A stretch of DNA of 64,000 nt from positions 1-64,000 of the forward strand of contig JAFMFB010000009.1 in NCBI GenBank assembly GCA_017856435.1. The letters are read 5' to 3'. A program made the position numbers and the translations under genes. Positions 9,590-19,227 of the stretch are shown piece by piece. The stretch's first letter is position 1; each line of letters starts with the position of its first letter. Origin of the DNA: Burkholderiaceae bacterium. GTDB lineage: Bacteria > Pseudomonadota > Gammaproteobacteria > Burkholderiales > Burkholderiaceae_C. The notes under the pieces are model-generated. The model did no database searches. It had not been told where the DNA came from and was given only the letters and a program-made list of their open reading frames with translations.

Positions 9590-10045
9590 CAGTTAAGCTC
9601 CAGTGAAAACATAATGGCAAAAACATACTAACACAAATAACATATCAACCATCACGGTAAAAACCCGATGCGTCGATCTATGATGTAACAAATCGATATG
9701 GAACTGGCGCGTTAGCCACTAGGGTAAGACAGATGGTCCAGCAAGATGAGGGGACGTGCAAAGCGTTATGGCCATCAAACTCATGAGCGGCGATGCAATT
9801 TCCACGCCCATCTTGACATCACAGATCGAAACATTCGCTGCATGGTCAAGGTGCGGCCATTGGTCATGGATAAAGTCTAGACGGCACACCCGCAATCGTT
9901 GCCAATCCGTCTCAGATAAATGCCGAACATACCCTAGTCCGGGATAACCAATTTGGCCTCTGGAAGAGTAACAACAAAAAAATGGTAGCGCCAAAAAGCC
10001 CCAGCACCGAGGTTGTAAATGTTGACTGAATCTGACCAACAGAAC
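9590..10045. other. 456-base intergenic region upstream of the importer operon
   Basis: This gap lies between two leftward genes and should hold the importer-operon promoter, although no convincing -35/-10 pair stands out in the A+T-rich stretch at 9600-9680. A leftward frame of 106 codons (9719-10039) and a rightward one of 63 codons (9756-9947) are open here. Neither has a family motif, a clear ribosome-binding site, or composition that convinces me. They could be a decayed gene fragment. Confidence 0.3.
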
Positions 10046-11236
10046 CTAGCGTTCAAAATTTTGCATGACTCGCTCGGCTAGATCTACCAAGGAGCGATCA
10101 CTGCCTCTGGGCCCAACCAAAGACAAACCAATTTGCGCTCCATCATGAGCTACCAAAGGCAAGGTGATCTGGGGCAGGGATGCCAAGCCCGAGATACACA
10201 AAACCCTAAAAGTTTTTGCTCGATAAACATCGAGTGCTGCCTCAGATGTCTCCTTGAGTGGCGCAGGTTCGGTCATCGTGGGAATCATCAGAACGCCGTC
10301 AGTTTTTATTATTTTTTCGATGTGCGCGCGAAATTTTTCTCGAAAAAGTAAACCCCTGTCGTAGTCTGTGCGACTTAAACGACTCGCTGCTTCAAATCTT
10401 GCGGCAATGTCCGACCCCAATATGGGAGATTCTGTTGATATGAAGTTTCCGTGGTTTTCCCACGCTTCAAAACCCTGGATCGATCTAAAGTGAGTGAGCA
10501 TTTCATCAAATGACGAGAGCGCTACTGGATTTGTTTTCGAGTTCGGAAAACAATGACGAACATGTTTTAAAACCGCATCGAAGGCTGCCAATAGGTTTTT
10601 CGGCACTTCCGACCAGACATCGCGTGGCTCCAGAATGCGAACGGAAGGGCTGAGAGCGCAGGTGTCTTTCCCCAAAAGCACATCCGCAACGCGCCTCAAG
10701 GTTTCGATATCCCTAGCAAACCAGCCCAAAGTATCAAAACTTGGGGCTAGGTCCATGGCGCCCTCTAAACTAACTCGACCGTGGGAGGGCCGAATGCCAA
10801 ACAATCCACAATTACTTGCTGGTGCCCTTATTGACCCACCTGTATCGGTACCGATAGCAAAGTCCACCAATCCCGCCGCCACTGCCGCAGCTGAACCAGA
10901 GGATGAACCTCCTGAATACCGATTAGGGCTAGCCGAATTTAACGGAGCACCAAAGTGAATGTTCTTGCCAACAATAGAGAAAGCGAGCTCTTCAGTAATG
11001 GTTTTGCCAAGAAGCTGTGCCCCGCTATCAAGAAGTTTTTGAATGCTAGGCGCGGTTGTCTGTTTAATCCCAGACTTAGCAAGAATGAGCGGTTGGCCCC
11101 AGCTGGTTGGATATCCATGAATGTCGAACAAGTCTTTTACCGCAAAGGTCATTCCCGACAAGGGCCCTGATGACGCATGGGCGGATAGAACTGGGGGATA
11201 GGGCATGAAGCCGTAAAGCGTGCTTAGTTTGGACAT
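10046..11236 (-). CDS. Amidase-signature family hydrolase (second copy type)
   Basis: A 396-residue amidase-signature enzyme distinct from the one at 1727-3013. Triad residues are Lys34 in FAVKDLFD, Ser111 in YSGGSSSGS and Ser135 in GTDTGGSIRAPA, again 24 residues apart, and the nucleophile loop is canonical. At about 396 residues it is at the short end of the family and resembles the AMI/TOC64-like or stand-alone bacterial amidases. It is not flanked by gatB or gatC. It lies 38 bases downstream of a TauD-family dioxygenase gene and upstream of the amide importer operon, so it may belong functionally to either. Substrate unknown. Confidence 0.85.
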   Translation of the reverse strand: MSKLSTLYGFMPYPPVLSAHASSGPLSGMTFAVKDLFDIHGYPTSWGQPLILAKSGIKQTTAPSIQKLLDSGAQLLGKTITEELAFSIVGKNIHFGAPLNSASPNRYSGGSSSGSAAAVAAGLVDFAIGTDTGGSIRAPASNCGLFGIRPSHGRVSLEGAMDLAPSFDTLGWFARDIETLRRVADVLLGKDTCALSPSVRILEPRDVWSEVPKNLLAAFDAVLKHVRHCFPNSKTNPVALSSFDEMLTHFRSIQGFEAWENHGNFISTESPILGSDIAARFEAASRLSRTDYDRGLLFREKFRAHIEKIIKTDGVLMIPTMTEPAPLKETSEAALDVYRAKTFRVLCISGLASLPQITLPLVAHDGAQIGLSLVGPRGSDRSLVDLAERVMQNFER

Positions 11237-11274
11237 TTTTAATGGAGTCAGACAAGTCTTGCACCCAGAGTAAA

Positions 11275-12198
11275 TCAGCGCGGAACTTCGCCCGCAATCG
11301 TCGTACGGTAGAGTTCACGCCGGTACCCACGGTAATCGTTGTAGGCCTCATGCACACACAGGCGGTTGTCCCACAGGGCAAGCATGTCAGGCTCCCAACG
11401 CAGACGGCAGGTGAAGGCTGGCTGGGTGATGTGACCAACCAGAAACTGAAGGATGGGAGCCGCTTCATCATCGCTCATGCCTTCTATGCCAATGGCATAG
11501 GCACCATCTACATAGATCGCCTTTTCTCCGGTGCCAGGGTGAGTGCGCACCAAGGGGTGGCAATTACCTTTGACTTTGCGCAGCACATCTTCAGGTAGTC
11601 GCTCCAAGTCTCGGGTAGCTCCAAGTCGGCCAATCGGGCTGTCTCGTTGTTCTACGCCAGCTTGGGCAGATTTAAGCACATTGCGCATGGAAAAATGAAC
11701 CTTTAGATCCTGGATCATGCGCTTGTAGGTATCGCTCAGATTGGCATAGGCCAATGCTGAATTGGCCCAGATGGTGTCACCACCAAATGGTGGAATCTCC
11801 ACCGATCGCAGCATGGTGATCGATGGCGGCTCGGCAAGAAAGGGCGAATCGGTATGCCAGCCTCCGCCAAACACCATCTCCGAGCGATCATCAGCCTCCT
11901 TGATCAGCGGGTGCACATTCGGATGGTTGGGGATGCCTGAGGTGTAGGCATCTTCAGCAAAGGCTCCAAAATTCAAGCTGAAAGCCTCGTGCTGGGCATG
12001 ACTCAGCTTTTGCCCCCGAAAAAAAATCATCTTATGGTGAAACAGGGCTTGCTGGATGTCCGCAAACTGCTCCTCTGTGGTCTGCCTCAGATCCACGCCC
12101 AGAATCTCTGCCCCCATGGCTGCCGCCAAAGGAAGCACCTTGATGTTTCGGTAGGTTCGAGCATGGTTATCAAAGTGGCCGGTTGGATGCAGGTGCAT
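11275..12198 (-). CDS. TauD/TfdA-family Fe(II)/2-oxoglutarate dioxygenase
   Basis: A 307-residue non-haem iron dioxygenase. The facial triad is visible as His115-x-Asp117 in GGWHTDSPF and a distal His283 in DNRLCVHEAYNDY, followed by an Arg-rich strand (GYRRELYR) that would bind the 2-oxoglutarate carboxylate. Members hydroxylate taurine, alkyl sulfates, 2,4-D or related acids. I place the start at 12198 because AGAGGTAA lies just upstream. A longer in-frame reading to 12270 would overlap guaA by 44 bases and adds residues unlike the family. The gene starts 28 bases after guaA. The substrate is unknown: TauD-specific residues cannot be confirmed and no taurine transporter is nearby. Confidence 0.85.
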   Translation of the reverse strand: MHLHPTGHFDNHARTYRNIKVLPLAAAMGAEILGVDLRQTTEEQFADIQQALFHHKMIFFRGQKLSHAQHEAFSLNFGAFAEDAYTSGIPNHPNVHPLIKEADDRSEMVFGGGWHTDSPFLAEPPSITMLRSVEIPPFGGDTIWANSALAYANLSDTYKRMIQDLKVHFSMRNVLKSAQAGVEQRDSPIGRLGATRDLERLPEDVLRKVKGNCHPLVRTHPGTGEKAIYVDGAYAIGIEGMSDDEAAPILQFLVGHITQPAFTCRLRWEPDMLALWDNRLCVHEAYNDYRGYRRELYRTTIAGEVPR

Positions 12199-12226
12199 GA
12201 AATTACCTCTTTGAGATGAATGAACT

Positions 12227-13846
12227 TTATTCCCACTCAATGGTTGCCGGGGGCTTTGAGCTGACATCATAAGTTACTCGATTGATGCCACGCACTTCAT
12301 TGATGATGCGCCCGGAGACTTTCTTGAGCAATGCATAGGGTAGTTCCGCCCAGTCAGCCGTCATGAAGTCACTGGTTTGTACCGCGCGCAAAGCCACCAC
12401 ATAGTCATAGGTGCGCCCATCACCCATGACACCAACACTTTTGACTGGCAGAAACACGGCAAAGGCCTGGCTGGTGAGCTCGTACCAGCTCTTGCCTGAA
12501 TTGATCTCTATGGTGGAGCGAAGTTCTTCGATAAAGATTGCATCGGCACGGCGCAACAGGTCTGCATATTCTTTTTTCACCTCACCCAGAATACGCACCC
12601 CCAGGCCTGGCCCTGGAAAGGGATGACGATAGACCATGTCATGGGGAAGCCCCAGCGCCGCACCGAGCTCGCGCACCTCATCCTTGAACAGGTCGCGCAG
12701 AGGTTCAAGCAGTTTCAGACCCAACTGCTCAGGCAGGCCACCGACATTGTGGTGACTCTTGATCGTGACAGCTTTCTTGCTTTTGGCGCCACCCGACTCA
12801 ATGACATCGGGGTAGATGGTTCCCTGGGCCAGGAAAGTGGCGCCCTTGTGGCCTTGCCCGCTGGCTTTCAGCTTGGCAGCTTCAGCTTTGAACACATCTA
12901 CGAACAGCCCACCGATGATTTTTCGCTTGGCTTCGGGGTCATTCACCCCCGCTAACTTTCCAAGAAACAGGTCGCTGGCATCTACGCGGATGACTTTGGC
13001 GTGCAACTTGCCGGCAAACATATCCATGACCAGGTCACCTTCATTGAGGCGAAGCAGGCCATGATCGACAAAGACGCAAGTGAGCTGGTCACCAATGGCA
13101 CGGTGGATCAGTGCGGCAGCTACAGAAGAATCGACGCCGCCAGACAGGCCCAGTATGACCTCTTCTTTGCCTACCTGCTTGCGAATCTGTTCGACAGCTT
13201 CACTCACATGATCAACCATCACCCAGTCAGGGCGGGCAGCACAGATTTGAAGAACGAAACGCTCCAGCATGGCGCGCCCCTGAACCGTATGGGTCACTTC
13301 AGGGTGAAACTGCACAGCATAGAAATTGCGTTGCTCATCGGCCATGCCGGCTATGGGGCAACTGGGGGTGGACGCCATCAACTTGAAGCCTGGCGGAAAT
13401 TCAGTGACCTTATCGCCATGACTCATCCAGACCTTCAGCATGCCATGGCCCTCGGGCGTGGTGAAGTCAGCGATGTCTTTCAGCAATGCGGTATGGCCAT
13501 GCGCCCTGACTTCTGCATATCCAAATTCACGCTGGTGGCCACTTTCAACCTTGCCGCCCAATTGCTGTGCCATGGTCTGCATGCCGTAGCAGATGCCAAG
13601 CACAGGCAATCCAAGTTCAAAGACGGCCTGGGGCGCCTTGTCGGTGCTTTCCTCATAGACACTGGCGTGGCTGCCTGAGAGGATGATGCCCTTGAGTTGG
13701 CCATCACCTGCATACTCACGAACCCAATCGTCACTGACATCACAAGGATGGACTTCGCAATAGACATGGGCCTCACGCACTCGGCGTGCAATGAGCTGAG
13801 TGACCTGTGAGCCAAAATCAAGAATCAGGATCTTGTGGTGTTGCAT
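12227..13846 (-). CDS. guaA: GMP synthase (glutamine-hydrolysing)
   Basis: A 539-residue two-domain enzyme converting XMP, ATP and glutamine to GMP in the cytoplasm, the last step of guanylate synthesis. The class I glutamine amidotransferase domain has its nucleophile Cys86 in LGICYGMQ and the His/Glu pair in [10 protein letters not shown]. The ATP-pyrophosphatase P-loop reads LSGGVDSSV (about residues 235-243), and the C-terminal dimerisation domain ends in [12 protein letters not shown], as in most GuaA. The length is slightly above the usual ~525. It is transcribed leftward 63 bases after guaB, the standard guaBA arrangement. Confidence 0.97.
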   Translation of the reverse strand: MQHHKILILDFGSQVTQLIARRVREAHVYCEVHPCDVSDDWVREYAGDGQLKGIILSGSHASVYEESTDKAPQAVFELGLPVLGICYGMQTMAQQLGGKVESGHQREFGYAEVRAHGHTALLKDIADFTTPEGHGMLKVWMSHGDKVTEFPPGFKLMASTPSCPIAGMADEQRNFYAVQFHPEVTHTVQGRAMLERFVLQICAARPDWVMVDHVSEAVEQIRKQVGKEEVILGLSGGVDSSVAAALIHRAIGDQLTCVFVDHGLLRLNEGDLVMDMFAGKLHAKVIRVDASDLFLGKLAGVNDPEAKRKIIGGLFVDVFKAEAAKLKASGQGHKGATFLAQGTIYPDVIESGGAKSKKAVTIKSHHNVGGLPEQLGLKLLEPLRDLFKDEVRELGAALGLPHDMVYRHPFPGPGLGVRILGEVKKEYADLLRRADAIFIEELRSTIEINSGKSWYELTSQAFAVFLPVKSVGVMGDGRTYDYVVALRAVQTSDFMTADWAELPYALLKKVSGRIINEVRGINRVTYDVSSKPPATIEWE

Positions 13847-13909
13847 GAGGTAGAAACAATGAAGGCCCGAACACCAGCTTGCTTGCGTTCAGGCCTCGGT
13901 TAGCAGGGT

Positions 13910-15421
<1,512 letters not shown>

Positions 15422-15429
15422 CTAAAGCC

Positions 15430-15912
15430 ATGAAGCTGATCCTTCTCTTGTGGCTCACCCTGGCAGCGGCCCCCAGCCTGGCTCAATGGCACTGGATTGA
15501 CCCACAAGGGCGGTCGGTTTTCAGCGATCAACCACCGCCACCCAACCTTCCTGAGAAAAATATCCGCCGCAAGCCTGGCACGCGTGTACTGCCTCCCCAA
15601 GCTGACACCCCAACGCTCGCTGAGCAAGCTGCGGCTCCTTTGGTCAAGCCCAGTCAGGACGACCAGGCCCTGCAAACCAAGCGACGTGCGTTAGAGGAAG
15701 CAGAAGCTGCCAAAAGACGTGCCGAGGAAAACCGGGCTGCCCAGCTCCGCGCCGAGAGTTGCGTCCGGGCTCGGCAGGCCAGGGCCGGGCTGGATATGGG
15801 AGGCCGGATCGCTCGGGTCAATGAAAAAGGCGAGCGGGAGTTTCTGGATGAAGCAGGCATTGCCGCCGAGCGCCAGCGAATCGATGCCATCATGGCTTCC
15901 GATTGCCGTTGA
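15430..15912 (+). CDS. Secreted DUF4124-domain protein
   Basis: A 160-residue exported protein. It begins with a short Sec signal peptide (cleavage likely after PSLA, residue 18), followed directly by the DUF4124 motif WHWIDPQGRSVFSDQPPP, a small beta-rich domain common in proteobacterial envelope proteins. Residues about 75-115 are an Ala/Glu/Arg-rich helix that could form a coiled coil. The function of the family is not established. It is divergent from guaB with only 50 bases between the start codons. Confidence 0.75.
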   Translation: MKLILLLWLTLAAAPSLAQWHWIDPQGRSVFSDQPPPPNLPEKNIRRKPGTRVLPPQADTPTLAEQAAAPLVKPSQDDQALQTKRRALEEAEAAKRRAEENRAAQLRAESCVRARQARAGLDMGGRIARVNEKGEREFLDEAGIAAERQRIDAIMASDCR

Positions 15913-16011
15913 AACTGATATTAGAGCCACTTGATGATTAAGCCGTCTCAGGGCAAGAACGTCAATGCCCAGGGCTAGCGGGTTGGCCTTGACCGAACAG
16001 CGCAGACCTCT

Positions 16012-16353
16012 CTAATAACCAGCCTTGGCACCCGGGCGTCGACGGGCAAACAGGCCCGCAGTACGCGCGCCTTGCTTGCTGAAGCGCTCGCGTCGAGCCA
16101 CTTTGGGATCAACCCGAAGTGCTCGGTAAATTTCTATGCGATCTCCATCACGCAAGAGCATTTTGGAATTTGCCTTGCGCCCCCAGATACCTACACTGGC
16201 GTAGCCGAAGTCAAAGCTTGGAAAATATTTCAACAAGTCACCCGTTGCGATGGCCTGTCCTACCGTACTTCCCAAGGGCAACGTCAGTTCAGCCTGCCAC
16301 ACTTTTCTGGGCGCAGGTGAATACACCAGAGTAATTTGAATATTTTTAGTCAC
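16012..16353 (-). CDS. rnfH: RnfH family ubiquitin-like protein
   Basis: A 113-residue member of the RnfH (UPF0125) family, a beta-grasp fold protein of uncertain role that is usually encoded next to ratA. The conserved core is the VTKNIQITLVYSP start, GSTVGQAI, VGIWGRKA and the DGDRIEIYRAL segment. I choose the ATG at 16353, which overlaps the last codons of ratA by eight bases. A longer frame reading back to 16404 lies wholly inside ratA. The C-terminal tail is Arg/Lys-rich (RRERFSKQGAR). The rat-rnfH pair behaves as a conserved two-gene unit near smpB; this gene is probably translationally coupled to ratA. Confidence 0.88.
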   Translation of the reverse strand: MTKNIQITLVYSPAPRKVWQAELTLPLGSTVGQAIATGDLLKYFPSFDFGYASVGIWGRKANSKMLLRDGDRIEIYRALRVDPKVARRERFSKQGARTAGLFARRRPGAKAGY

Positions 16354-16789
16354 CATAGACCTGCTTGGCCCGTTGAACAAAGGCATCAACCAGACTACCT
16401 GCAATTTTGTCGAACACCGGGCCCACCATCATGGCCAAAGCCATGTTGGAAAAACCGTACCTCAGCTTGAACTCAACCTTGCAGGCACGTTGATCTTCTG
16501 GCCCAATCGTATGGAATTGCCATTGACCTTCGAGTTCTGAGAAGGGCCCGCTGATCAGTTGCATGTCCACCTGGTGACCAACGACATGCACATTGCGCGT
16601 GGTGAAGGTCTGCCGAATGCCGGCAAAGGCAATCCCTACTTCAGCCGTGGCGCCCTGGTCATGCTGTTCCAACACCTTGGCCTGATCACACCAGGGTAGG
16701 AATTTCGGGTAGTCAGCAACGGCAGTCACCAGGTCGAACATTTCCTTCGGGCTGTACCAGATGAGGACCGACTTGTGAATAGTTTTCAT
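16346..16789 (-). CDS. ratA: RatA family START/SRPBCC-fold protein (coenzyme Q-binding-like)
   Basis: A 147-residue SRPBCC/polyketide-cyclase-fold protein of the RatA (YfjG) and COQ10-like family. In E. coli RatA was described as a 50S-associated inhibitor of ribosome association; in eukaryotes COQ10 homologues assist ubiquinone function. Characteristic segments are YSPKEMFDLVTAVADYPKFLPWC, FEFKLRYGFSN-like VEFKLRYGFSN, and the C-terminal amphipathic helix with VDAFVQRAKQVYG. The start at 16789 (MKTIHKSV) matches family N-termini. A longer frame to 16858 would leave only two bases before the divergent smpB and is unlikely. Confidence 0.9.
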   Translation of the reverse strand: MKTIHKSVLIWYSPKEMFDLVTAVADYPKFLPWCDQAKVLEQHDQGATAEVGIAFAGIRQTFTTRNVHVVGHQVDMQLISGPFSELEGQWQFHTIGPEDQRACKVEFKLRYGFSNMALAMMVGPVFDKIAGSLVDAFVQRAKQVYGD

Positions 16790-16801
16790 AGAATGCAGGT
16801 C

Positions 16802-16826
16802 TGGCCAATTGCCAGTCGATTGGCCA
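16802..16826. promoter_or_regulatory. Inverted repeat in the ratA-smpB divergent promoter region
   Basis: TGGCCAAT (16802-16809) and ATTGGCCA (16819-16826) form a perfect 8-base inverted repeat around a nine-base spacer. Adjoining it, the minus strand of 16826-16831 reads TACAAT, a good -10 for ratA. The repeat would then cover the ratA transcription start, a typical operator position. No regulator is known to me for this site. Confidence 0.4.
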
Positions 16827-16860
16827 TTGTAATTTTGATGGCCACGCCAAGGCGTCATTC

Positions 16861-17334
16861 ATGCCCAAAAAATCAGATAGCAGCTCTCGCATCGCAGAAA
16901 ATAAAAAAGCCCTCTTCAACTATTTCATTGAAGAGCGGTTTGAGTGTGGCATGGTGCTCGAAGGCTGGGAGGTCAAAGCTGTACGGGAGGGCAAGGTGCA
17001 ATTGACAGACGGCTATGTCGTCATTCGCGATGGCGAGATGTATGTGATCGGGTGCCAAATCAACCCACTCAAATCAGCCTCGACGCATGTGCGACCGGAT
17101 GCCGTTCGAACCAAAAAGTTGTTGCTTAAAAAAGATGAGATCCGACGCTTGATTGGCAAGGTCGAGCAAAAAGGCTACACCCTGGTTCCGCTCAACCTGC
17201 ACTGGAAAAATGGCAAGGTCAAATGTGAAATTGCACTGGCCAAAGGAAAAGCTGAACACGACAAGCGAGATACCATCAAAGATCGCGAGGGCAAACGCGA
17301 AGTAGAGCGGGCCCTCAAGCACAGGCAACGTTGA
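16861..17334 (+). CDS. smpB: SsrA-binding protein SmpB
   Basis: A 157-residue tmRNA-binding protein that brings SsrA to stalled ribosomes for trans-translation. The OB-fold core is intact, with [31 protein letters not shown] and the [18 protein letters not shown] strand. The positively charged C-terminal tail ([19 protein letters not shown]), which becomes helical in the empty mRNA channel, is complete. Length is normal. The gene is divergent from ratA-rnfH, an arrangement common in proteobacteria. The tmRNA gene itself is not in this window. Confidence 0.96.
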   Translation: MPKKSDSSSRIAENKKALFNYFIEERFECGMVLEGWEVKAVREGKVQLTDGYVVIRDGEMYVIGCQINPLKSASTHVRPDAVRTKKLLLKKDEIRRLIGKVEQKGYTLVPLNLHWKNGKVKCEIALAKGKAEHDKRDTIKDREGKREVERALKHRQR

Positions 17335-17381
17335 TCACCCAGCGGGCCGGCAGCCAAGCCGTTTCGGGCTTTGCCTGAAGC

Positions 17382-18521
17382 TTAAATCTCTGCCTTTTTA
17401 CCCAGTCTAGCCATCAGAAGTGCGAGGATCGCGCCAGCACTGATTGCGACATGCACCGAGGTCAATCCCATGGGGCCAAAAGCGTCAACGGCCAACCCAA
17501 ACGCGACGGTCAAGGCAGCGTATCCCGCCGCAGCACGAAGCGGTGATGAATTTTGCTGCCCCCTGCGCGCAGGGGCCCAAAGCTGACCACTCCAGGATAG
17601 GCCCCAGGCGGCACCATGGGTCAGAGCGAGACCCAGCAGGTCCCAGGGCTGGGTGGCTACCAGCGCCAGCAAGGCACCCGCAGCCAGAAGGACCGTGCAT
17701 AAAAGTGACAGGAATTCCAGTGACCATCCAGCAAGCCAGGGTCTAAGAACAAGAGCCACCCCAAACATGGCTGCAAGGTGGAGCATCAGCAGGAGCTGAG
17801 GCGCAATAGCCGTCGTGCGGCACCAGTCAGCCATCAGAGGAAGTCCTGCCATCATGGGCAACATGGCCAAGCCAGAGAGGAGCAAAGGCCATTGTTCCAA
17901 ATCACGCCAGGCGCCTGTGGGCCAGGCCGGCAAGGAGCAATCAAAAAGTCCGGCGCGACATCCGGGTGAACGGGCTTTTTCTGCAACACGATATTGCAAA
18001 AACGACATCAATAAAGAAAGCCCGATTACCAGGATCGAGAGTCGCACGCTGAGTGCCGGCAAATCGCCAGGATCGCCCAGAAAAATTCCTGCGATCAGAG
18101 CACCAACCCCAGCTGCCAGAACTGGTGGCTCTGGCAGGGCTCTGTGCATCAGGCGAAGGCTTCGTACCACCCCGGAAGCCAGAGCCGTCAGCACTGCCCA
18201 CGAGACCAGGGACAGCAGGACCGCAGGAATGCCCCCGCCACGCACGGACCAGTTCAAACCACAAACAGTTAGTAAGGCACCGATCAGTAATGCCAGGGTT
18301 CGCAGATGTCGGCTGATACCTCCTCGAGTTCCGATCGCTGCGGCGGCGCCCAGACCCAGTAGCCAGACGGCCACCAGCGTAAAGGCCACAAAGGTAGAAG
18401 ATGAAAAAACCATTGCAAAGCTGCCAACACCAATCCAGCCTGAAAGCAGCAAGGCCCAGGCGCAAGCGCGGCCGAGAGTCAATAGACGAAATCCAGGATC
18501 AGCAGTTTGGTTCACAAGCAA
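17382..18521 (-). CDS. Polytopic membrane protein of unknown function
   Basis: A 379-residue, very hydrophobic protein with about ten to twelve predicted membrane segments separated by short loops rich in Arg and Gly. The pattern resembles a compact major-facilitator-like or NnrS-like carrier, but I see no motif that fixes the family. The apparent start is TTG at 18521; a GTG two codons later is equally possible. It begins four bases after the nucleotidyltransferase gene at the tail of the cox cluster and so is probably cotranscribed with it. A function tied to CO oxidation or molybdenum handling is only a guess from position. Confidence 0.6.
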   Translation of the reverse strand: MLVNQTADPGFRLLTLGRACAWALLLSGWIGVGSFAMVFSSSTFVAFTLVAVWLLGLGAAAAIGTRGGISRHLRTLALLIGALLTVCGLNWSVRGGGIPAVLLSLVSWAVLTALASGVVRSLRLMHRALPEPPVLAAGVGALIAGIFLGDPGDLPALSVRLSILVIGLSLLMSFLQYRVAEKARSPGCRAGLFDCSLPAWPTGAWRDLEQWPLLLSGLAMLPMMAGLPLMADWCRTTAIAPQLLLMLHLAAMFGVALVLRPWLAGWSLEFLSLLCTVLLAAGALLALVATQPWDLLGLALTHGAAWGLSWSGQLWAPARRGQQNSSPLRAAAGYAALTVAFGLAVDAFGPMGLTSVHVAISAGAILALLMARLGKKAEI

Positions 18522-18525
18522 TGAT

Positions 18526-19206
18526 CTAGGCGAACATAGCAGGCCATTTCAACTCATGCCCCGTATGAAGCGTGAATTTTTCCAGGTCGGCGGGTGTGTC
18601 GATATCCATGAAGAAATGCTGATTTTCAGTGTCCATCCAGGCAACGGTTTCTGGATGCTTTTCGCGCCAGTTTCGACAGCTCAATTCAATGCCACCGGCC
18701 AGCCACTGATCTTTAAGTGCCGCATCGAAGATGACAGGATTGCCGGGTGCTGATCCTGCTGCAGGCGTGACATAACGTGGGACCACCATCGATTTATCGC
18801 CACGCTTCCTGAACGCGCTGATCAGGGCCGTGACATCGGCTGCATCGACCATGGGCTGATCAGCCAAAGCCACCATGATGGCATCCAGTTTAGGTGACAA
18901 GGCTTGCAGCCCGATACGCACCGATGATGCCTGTCCATCGTCAGGGTTCGGGTTTTTGACCACCGTAATAGGCAAGGATGAAATAGCGGCCTCTATTGCC
19001 TGGGCATGGTGTCCCAGCACGACCACCACCTCATCCACTCCGGCACCGGACAGGGCAATCAGTTGTCGCATGATGAGGGGGACACCACCGAGCTCCAACA
19101 GGGCCTTGGGGCGCCCACCGATTCTGCTGCCTGCACCGGCGGCCAACAGTATGGCGCCCACCGACATCCGGCTGTAAAGGCCATTGGCTTTGTACATGCA
19201 TCCCAT
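18526..19206 (-). CDS. MobA/MocA-like molybdenum-cofactor nucleotidyltransferase
   Basis: A 226-residue NTP-transferase-domain protein. The nucleotide-binding N-terminus LLAAGAGSRIGGRPKALLELGG's first part lies near residues 19-35, with VLGHHAQAIEAA and ALADQPMVDAADV (the acidic metal-binding loop) following. This is the fold of MocA, which attaches CMP to molybdopterin, and of MobA. Its place directly after coxE makes the CTP-type enzyme the better guess, because aerobic CO dehydrogenase uses molybdopterin cytosine dinucleotide. AGGAG six bases before the ATG at 19206 supports that start over in-frame ATGs downstream. Confidence 0.78.
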   Translation of the reverse strand: MGCMYKANGLYSRMSVGAILLAAGAGSRIGGRPKALLELGGVPLIMRQLIALSGAGVDEVVVVLGHHAQAIEAAISSLPITVVKNPNPDDGQASSVRIGLQALSPKLDAIMVALADQPMVDAADVTALISAFRKRGDKSMVVPRYVTPAAGSAPGNPVIFDAALKDQWLAGGIELSCRNWREKHPETVAWMDTENQHFFMDIDTPADLEKFTLHTGHELKWPAMFA

Positions 19207-19227
19207 TTCGTACTCCTACAAATATAT

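Noticed and set aside
12199-12270. Upstream extension of the TauD-family gene into guaA
   Set aside because: The added 24 residues overlap guaA by 44 bases and lack family similarity; AGAGGTAA before the ATG at 12198 fixes the start.
13001-13678. A 225-codon plus-strand frame opposite guaA
   Set aside because: guaA is unambiguous on the other strand; the frame shows no domain.
17815-18753. A 312-codon plus-strand frame across the membrane protein and nucleotidyltransferase genes
   Set aside because: It is the mirror of two well-supported leftward genes and reads as Arg/Pro/Ser-rich low-complexity sequence typical of a wrong frame.
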